A stretch of DNA of 64,000 nt from Oscillospiraceae bacterium. Lineage in GTDB: Bacteria > Bacillota > Clostridia > Oscillospirales > Ruminococcaceae. Shown in pieces: positions 59,529 to 64,000 of this stretch. Numbering within the stretch: the first letter of the stretch is position 1; each line of letters starts with the position of its first letter. Both the position numbers and the translations under genes were made by a program. The DNA lies in NCBI GenBank assembly GCA_017461565.1, contig JAFTXQ010000005.1:18315-82314 (forward strand), written 5' to 3'. The notes below the pieces were generated by a model that saw only the letters and a list, made by a program, of their open reading frames with translations, did not search any database and was not told the DNA's origin.

Positions 59529-61451
59529 ATGGAAAACAAGAACGAATTCAAGCCGTATGTCCCCGCTGAAAAGATCACGCCTGAATTCACCGTCACATCT
59601 ATAATCATGGGTGTTATCCTTGCGGTGGTGTTCGGTGCGGCAAACGCTTACCTCGGTCTGCGTGTAGGTATGACGGTATCTGCGTCCATTCCTGCAGCAG
59701 TCATAGCAATGGGCGTCATCAGAGTCATCATGAAAAAGAACTCTATTCTCGAAAGCAATATTGTGCAGACTATCGGCTCTGCAGGCGAGTCCGTTGCGGC
59801 AGGCGCCATCTTCACACTGCCTGCACTGTTCCTGTGGGCTTCTGAGGGCAAGATGGACAAGCCCGATCTCATAGAGATCACACTTATCGCTCTTATCGGC
59901 GGTCTGCTGGGCGTATTCTTCATGATCCCCCTGCGTAACGCTCTTATCGTTAAGGAGCACGGTGTGCTCCCCTACCCCGAGGGCACTGCTTGTGCAGAGG
60001 TCCTTCTTGCAGGCGAACAGGGCGGATCGAATGCTTCCACTGTATTTGCAGGTATGGGCTTTGCGGCAGGCTTCAAATTCATCATCGACGGTCTCAAGGC
60101 TGTCCCCGGTGAGATATCACTCAGATTCAAGGGATTTGCCGGCGAGATCGGCACACAGATCTACCCTGCTGTTGTAAGCGTCGGCTACATATGCGGCCCG
60201 AGGATCTCGTCGTATATGTTTGCAGGCGGTGTGCTCAGCTGGATGGTGCTTATCCCTCTTATCGTAATGTTCGGCAGCGACATCATAATGTACCCCGAGT
60301 CCACACGTACCATCGGCGAAGTGTTTGCAGCCGAGGGCGCAGGCGGCATCTGGGGCAGCTACATCCGCTACATCGGTGCAGGCGCTCTTGCAGCAGGCGG
60401 TGTTATAAGCCTTATCAAGTCGCTTCCCCTTATCATCCGCACATTCAGAGACGCAGTCAAGAACTTTGGAGGAAAGGGCGGCAGCTCCACGCTCAGGACT
60501 GAACAGTCCCTCAATATGAAGTTCGTGCTTATCGCAATCGCAGTTCTTACTATCGTGGTATGGCTGGTTCCCGCTATCCCCGTAAATCTTCTCGGCGCTG
60601 CCATCATAGTTATATTCGGTTTCTTCTTTGCTACTGTATCCTCAAGAATGGTAGGACTTGTAGGAAGCTCCAACAACCCTGTTTCGGGTATGGCTATCGC
60701 AACACTGCTTATCTCTACACTCATCCTTAAGTTTACTGGCGCTGAAGGTCCCGAGGGCATGGCTGCAGCTATCTCCATCGGCTCTATCATCTGTATCGTA
60801 GCCGCTATCTCCGGCGATACCTCCCAGGACCTCAAGACAGGCTATATCCTCGGCTCAACTCCCAAAAAGCAGCAGATCGGTGAGATCATCGGCGTTGTTG
60901 CTGCGGCACTTGCTATCGGCGGTACTCTTTATCTGCTGGACGCAGGTCTCGGATTCGGCACAAAGGAGCTTGCCGCTCCCCAGGCGACCCTGATGAAGAT
61001 GATCATTGAGGGCGTTATGAGCGCAGAGCTTCCCTGGAATCTTGTTCTGGTCGGCGCACTTATCGCTGTTGTAGTCGAAATAATCGGCATACCTGTTCTC
61101 CCCTTTGCTATCGGTATATATCTGCCTGTACAGCTCAATGCTTGTATCATGGTGGGCGGTCTTATTAGACTGGTATTCGATAAGATGAAGTTCAAGGGCG
61201 ACGAGGAGAAGAAAAAGGAAGTTACCAACGATGGTATCCTGTTCTGCTCAGGCATGATCGCAGGTGAGGGTCTTGTAGGTATCCTGCTTGCCGTGCTTGC
61301 GATATTCGGCGTGAATGAGATGATAGATATTTCAGGCTATCTCAATCTCCCCGAGCCTGTTGCAAGCATCGCAGGACTTGCAGTATTTGCACTGATAATC
61401 CTGTCGCTGCTGAAGTTCTCTATCTGGAGAAAACCTAAGAAGAACAAATAA
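59529..61451 (+). CDS. OPT-family oligopeptide/metal-chelate transporter
   Basis: Integral membrane importer of 640 residues with about fifteen hydrophobic segments. The start FTVTSIIMGVILAVVFGAANAYLGLRVGMTVSASIP and LPYPEGTACAEVL, given in part as AYLGLRVGMTVSASIP, are typical of bacterial OPT proteins. Substrates of the family are oligopeptides or metal-siderophore complexes; this one cannot be specified. ATG after TTGGAGAA. The next gene starts one base after its stop codon. Confidence 0.93.
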   Translation: MENKNEFKPYVPAEKITPEFTVTSIIMGVILAVVFGAANAYLGLRVGMTVSASIPAAVIAMGVIRVIMKKNSILESNIVQTIGSAGESVAAGAIFTLPALFLWASEGKMDKPDLIEITLIALIGGLLGVFFMIPLRNALIVKEHGVLPYPEGTACAEVLLAGEQGGSNASTVFAGMGFAAGFKFIIDGLKAVPGEISLRFKGFAGEIGTQIYPAVVSVGYICGPRISSYMFAGGVLSWMVLIPLIVMFGSDIIMYPESTRTIGEVFAAEGAGGIWGSYIRYIGAGALAAGGVISLIKSLPLIIRTFRDAVKNFGGKGGSSTLRTEQSLNMKFVLIAIAVLTIVVWLVPAIPVNLLGAAIIVIFGFFFATVSSRMVGLVGSSNNPVSGMAIATLLISTLILKFTGAEGPEGMAAAISIGSIICIVAAISGDTSQDLKTGYILGSTPKKQQIGEIIGVVAAALAIGGTLYLLDAGLGFGTKELAAPQATLMKMIIEGVMSAELPWNLVLVGALIAVVVEIIGIPVLPFAIGIYLPVQLNACIMVGGLIRLVFDKMKFKGDEEKKKEVTNDGILFCSGMIAGEGLVGILLAVLAIFGVNEMIDISGYLNLPEPVASIAGLAVFALIILSLLKFSIWRKPKKNK

Positions 61452-61452
61452 A

Positions 61453-61818
61453 ATGAAAAAGAAAGACACAAAAGATAATTACCTCGAAAGGATACCTGTC
61501 CGTCCCGAATGGCTGAAATGGTCACAGGACGAACAAGGAGCCGTAACGCTTGACATAGAAAACAAAGGCGTATTCAACAAGGTCGCACAGGTGCTGCTGA
61601 AAAAACCGAAGGTCTCCCACATCCATCTTGATGAGATAGGCAGCTTTGTATGGCCGCTTATCGATGGCAAAAGCACGATAACGGACATCGGGATAACAGT
61701 GGAGGAACACTTCGGTGAAAAGGCACATCCCACCTACGAGAGGCTTGCTCAGTTCTTTCAAATACTTGAAAGCTACAAGTTTATCGAATGGTCAGCGACC
61801 AAGTCTGAAACACAGTAA
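61453..61818 (+). CDS. PqqD-family protein
   Basis: 121 residues with a PqqD-like winged-helix domain (about 15-110): LPVRPEWLKW-like start (RIPVRPEWLKW), HLDEIGSFVWPLIDG and IGITVEEHFGE. PqqD domains bind precursor peptides in RiPP pathways. Here it is coupled to an OPT transporter (start one base after its stop), and no radical SAM or precursor peptide is adjacent. Its role with the transporter is unknown. Confidence 0.85.
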   Translation: MKKKDTKDNYLERIPVRPEWLKWSQDEQGAVTLDIENKGVFNKVAQVLLKKPKVSHIHLDEIGSFVWPLIDGKSTITDIGITVEEHFGEKAHPTYERLAQFFQILESYKFIEWSATKSETQ

Positions 61819-61852
61819 TATCGGTAATCATACCGTTATATAGGAGGATATT

Positions 61853-62833
61853 ATGGACACAAACAAAAGACCGGAAACAATGGAACGAATCACTACTCCC
61901 GAGCTTGCCAATGCTTTTATTGACGAGCAGGTTGCCGCTGTGCGTGCTCAGGTGGGAGACAAGAAGGTGCTGCTGGCACTGTCGGGAGGCGTGGACAGCT
62001 CAGTTGTCGCTGCGCTGCTCATCAAGGCCATCGGCAAGCAGCTTGTCTGCGTACACGTGAACCACGGACTGATGAGAAAAGGCGAAAGCGAGCAGGTTAT
62101 CGAAGTATTCCGCAACCAGCTTGACGCAAACCTCATCTACATTGACGCAACTGACCGCTTCCTCGATCTTCTCAAGGACGTTGCGGAGCCCGAAAAGAAG
62201 CGCAAGATCATCGGCGGCGAGTTCATCAAGGTATTCGATGAAGAGGCAAGCAAGCTTGAAGGTATCAGCTTCCTTGCACAGGGCACTATTTATCCCGATA
62301 TCCTTGAGAGCGACGGCGTAAAGGCTCACCACAATGTTGGTGGTCTGCCTGAGGATATGCAGTTCGAGCTTGTAGAGCCTGTCAAGCTGCTGTTCAAGGA
62401 TGAAGTAAGAGTTGTCGGCAAGGCACTTGGTCTTCCTGCTTCCATGGTAGATCGTCAGCCCTTCCCTGGCCCCGGTCTTGGTGTCCGCTGTCTTGGTGCG
62501 ATCACTCGTGATCGTCTGCATGCACTGCGTGAGGCTGATGCTATCCTCCGTGAGGAATTCGAAAACGCAGGTCTCAACAAGACAGTATGGCAGTATTTTA
62601 TCGCTGTGCCCGATATGAAGAGTGTTGGTGTAAGAAACGACAAGCGTTATGAGGGCTGGCCTGCCATCATCCGTGCGATAAACACTACCGACGCTATGAG
62701 CGCAACGATCGAAGAGATTCCCTATGCACTGCTGCACAAGATAACTGCACGTATCACCGCAGAGGTAGAGGGTATCAATCGTGTTCTCTATGATCTGACC
62801 CCAAAGCCTGTCGGAACCATTGAGTGGGAATAA
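61853..62833 (+). CDS. guaA: GMP synthase, ATP-pyrophosphatase subunit only
   Basis: Converts XMP to GMP using ammonia. 326 residues covering only the synthetase part: P-loop ALSGGVDSS (N-type PP-loop), GVKAHHNVGGLP, FKDEVRVVGKALGLP, and the dimerisation domain ending KPVGTIEWE. The N-terminal class I glutamine amidotransferase domain (about 190 residues in the usual 515-residue enzyme) is absent, and the start has a good ribosome site (TAGGAGG), so this is not a truncation. A separate amidotransferase, or ammonia use, is implied. No amidotransferase gene is adjacent. Confidence 0.93.
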   Translation: MDTNKRPETMERITTPELANAFIDEQVAAVRAQVGDKKVLLALSGGVDSSVVAALLIKAIGKQLVCVHVNHGLMRKGESEQVIEVFRNQLDANLIYIDATDRFLDLLKDVAEPEKKRKIIGGEFIKVFDEEASKLEGISFLAQGTIYPDILESDGVKAHHNVGGLPEDMQFELVEPVKLLFKDEVRVVGKALGLPASMVDRQPFPGPGLGVRCLGAITRDRLHALREADAILREEFENAGLNKTVWQYFIAVPDMKSVGVRNDKRYEGWPAIIRAINTTDAMSATIEEIPYALLHKITARITAEVEGINRVLYDLTPKPVGTIEWE

Positions 62834-62970
62834 TTAAAACGCTCAAACAAACCGTATAACAAAGCGGTTTAAGGCACTTTGAACGGCTCACTGATACCGT
62901 TTTGATACCGAAATCTGTTTCGGGAGAGTAATAACCAAACGGTTTTGAGCTGATATCACACAAAATTTAA

Positions 62971-63006
62971 CAGGACAGCAATTTTTATGGTTGCTGTCCT
63001 GTTTTT
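62971..63006 (+). terminator. Intrinsic terminator downstream of guaA
   Basis: Eleven-bp stem CAGGACAGCAA/TTGCTGTCCTG with a nine-base loop, then five T. It is 137 bp after guaA; the stretch between holds AACCG/CGGTT repeats but no gene. Confidence 0.8.
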
Positions 63007-63067
63007 GCTTATTTGATTAGAAAAGGTGTAGCCAATTTGTAGCCGTTGAATAACCGTTCTGATAATT

Positions 63068-64000
63068 TTAGCAATACGGTTTGATTTTTTCGAGAACAGC
63101 TATAAACCGCTTGTCGTCACGAATAGTATCATATCTATCCTGCTGCAATTTGTCATAAAGCGCCTTACAGTCAGTAAAATCATAGTTTTTCATCATATTA
63201 ACTGCAACATATTCGATTTGATTTACAAGCAGTGATGTATGTTTTTCCTTATCGGATAGAGTATCGGACATTATCGCAAATTCCGCCGCTTTTTCAAGGC
63301 TTGACAAGGCAAGCTCATAATCATTCTCAAGCATAGCCATAGCCGCAATATAGCGGTGTGTGACCGAAACTGTATCACTGAAATTCAAATAATCACCATC
63401 CTCATATACGAGGTCAAGAAGTTCAAGTGCTTTTTTCAGTATTGCAATTCTTTCGGCTGTAGTCATTGTTTCGTCTTTATATTCAAGGTCTGCCATATTC
63501 CTTAAATCACACCAGAATATGCTTGTATAATACTTAACTGCTTGCTGCAGGTGCAACTTCTGCTGTTTCCCCTCATATATATCGCCGAGAATTACCGTGC
63601 TGCAAGCACCTATATCAGGGAGCTTTTTCGCATATTCAATAGCTTTTTCCGTTTCACCAAGCCTTGAATAGATATAACACAGCTGCTGCGTTGTGCGGTG
63701 GATTATCTCACCGTCGTTACAGCGTGATAGAATACGGTTTCCTATCTCGACTGCTTCCCGATTAAGATCGTTTTGTTCTTCCTCTGATAAGCCTTGCCCG
63801 TTTTTAAATTGACAAAATGTAAGCTGATTTACAAGCCTGAATTGCAGCTGATAATTTGTGGGATAAGTTTTTACCGCCTCTCTTAAGAGCAGAATATTCT
63901 CATAAATCAAGCCCTTATTACTGTTTTCATCAATTTTAGCAAGCAATTCTTTAATTTGTTCTTCGCTTTTAAAATCCTGCATTCCCATAAGCTCATCAAG
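63068..64000 (-). CDS. XRE/TPR regulator, 3' part (5' end outside window)
   Basis: At least 310 residues. The frame stays open through the window edge: the codons before the apparent ATG at 63988 read L-D-E-L, giving LDELMG, the usual end of an XRE helix-turn-helix domain. The rest is helical TPR-like repeats (LLREAVKTYPTNYQLQFRL, TTQQLCYIYSRLGETEKAIEYAKKLP), as in XRE regulators with C-terminal TPR domains. So the protein is a cut transcriptional regulator, not a stand-alone TPR protein. Base use is more AT-rich than that of the genes to the left. Confidence 0.8.
   Translation of the reverse strand, partial: LDELMGMQDFKSEEQIKELLAKIDENSNKGLIYENILLLREAVKTYPTNYQLQFRLVNQLTFCQFKNGQGLSEEEQNDLNREAVEIGNRILSRCNDGEIIHRTTQQLCYIYSRLGETEKAIEYAKKLPDIGACSTVILGDIYEGKQQKLHLQQAVKYYTSIFWCDLRNMADLEYKDETMTTAERIAILKKALELLDLVYEDGDYLNFSDTVSVTHRYIAAMAMLENDYELALSSLEKAAEFAIMSDTLSDKEKHTSLLVNQIEYVAVNMMKNYDFTDCKALYDKLQQDRYDTIRDDKRFIAVLEKIKPYC

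Noticed and set aside
1-64000. tRNA, rRNA, insertion sequence, prophage or toxin-antitoxin genes
   Set aside because: Looked for by eye across both strands; no cloverleaf, transposase, integrase or antitoxin-like gene pair could be supported.

Overview
The window looks like chromosome of a cellulolytic, endospore-lineage anaerobic Firmicute, most like Ruminococcus (Oscillospiraceae). The reasons are a lipoprotein GH5 cellulase beside a GH9 glucanase, [FeFe]-hydrogenase maturases HydE and HydG, rubrerythrin with a PerR-type regulator, strong AAGGAGG-type ribosome binding sites and consensus TTGACA-17-TATAAT promoters. No rRNA, tRNA, CRISPR array, insertion sequence or complete phage gene was recognised. 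Species is not claimed; no database was available.

Layout. 0-4.7 kb: 3' part of a DEAD/DEAH helicase, a chemoreceptor and a flavodoxin. 4.7-11 kb: divergent GH5 (exported lipoprotein) and GH9 (no signal peptide) genes, then an EAL-domain protein with a beta-helix-like repeat tail. 11-19 kb (minus): DUF3006/metallo-beta-lactamase pair, YgiQ-type radical SAM protein, FtsK/SpoIIIE, UppP, a 57-residue YlzJ-like gene and a TepA-like ClpP-fold protein. 19-23 kb: SipL-like and SpoIVA spore-coat genes, PerR, and an alpha/beta-type SASP. 23-28 kb: methylthioadenosine salvage (MtaD, MtnA) and two CobW-type GTPases, one with a long His-rich tandem repeat, then a TetR regulator. 28-38 kb: ECF sigma/membrane-regulator pair, MATE transporter, D,D-carboxypeptidase, and a four-gene operon of response regulator, histidine kinase and two unknown membrane proteins. 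38-50 kb: polysaccharide deacetylase, a DusB/DUF815/BtuF-like operon, DUF1624 protein, Lon, YsxC, a tiny membrane protein, a YesL-like protein, rubrerythrin and AspRS. 50-59 kb: GNAT, a second sigma-like/membrane pair, DUF3795, PilT with a divergent CobU-like P-loop protein, hydE-hydG behind a structured leader, MnmM and an AlkZ-related protein. 59-64 kb: OPT transporter with PqqD partner, a stand-alone GMP synthetase domain, and the 3' part of an XRE/TPR regulator.

How the genes fit together. Spore genes (SipL, SpoIVA, SASP, TepA/YlzJ/FtsK, PdaA-like deacetylase) are spread over the first 40 kb and suggest a sporulation programme or its recent remnant. Oxidative-stress defence is represented by PerR, whose five metal ligands are all conserved at one constant offset from the Bacillus protein, and by rubrerythrin. 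Signal transduction is rich: MCP, EAL, two sigma/membrane pairs and one two-component system. The least expected items are the EAL/beta-helix fusion, the hydEG leader with tandem terminators and an antiterminator pairing, and the CobW-YcgQ-like fusion beside the His-repeat CobW.
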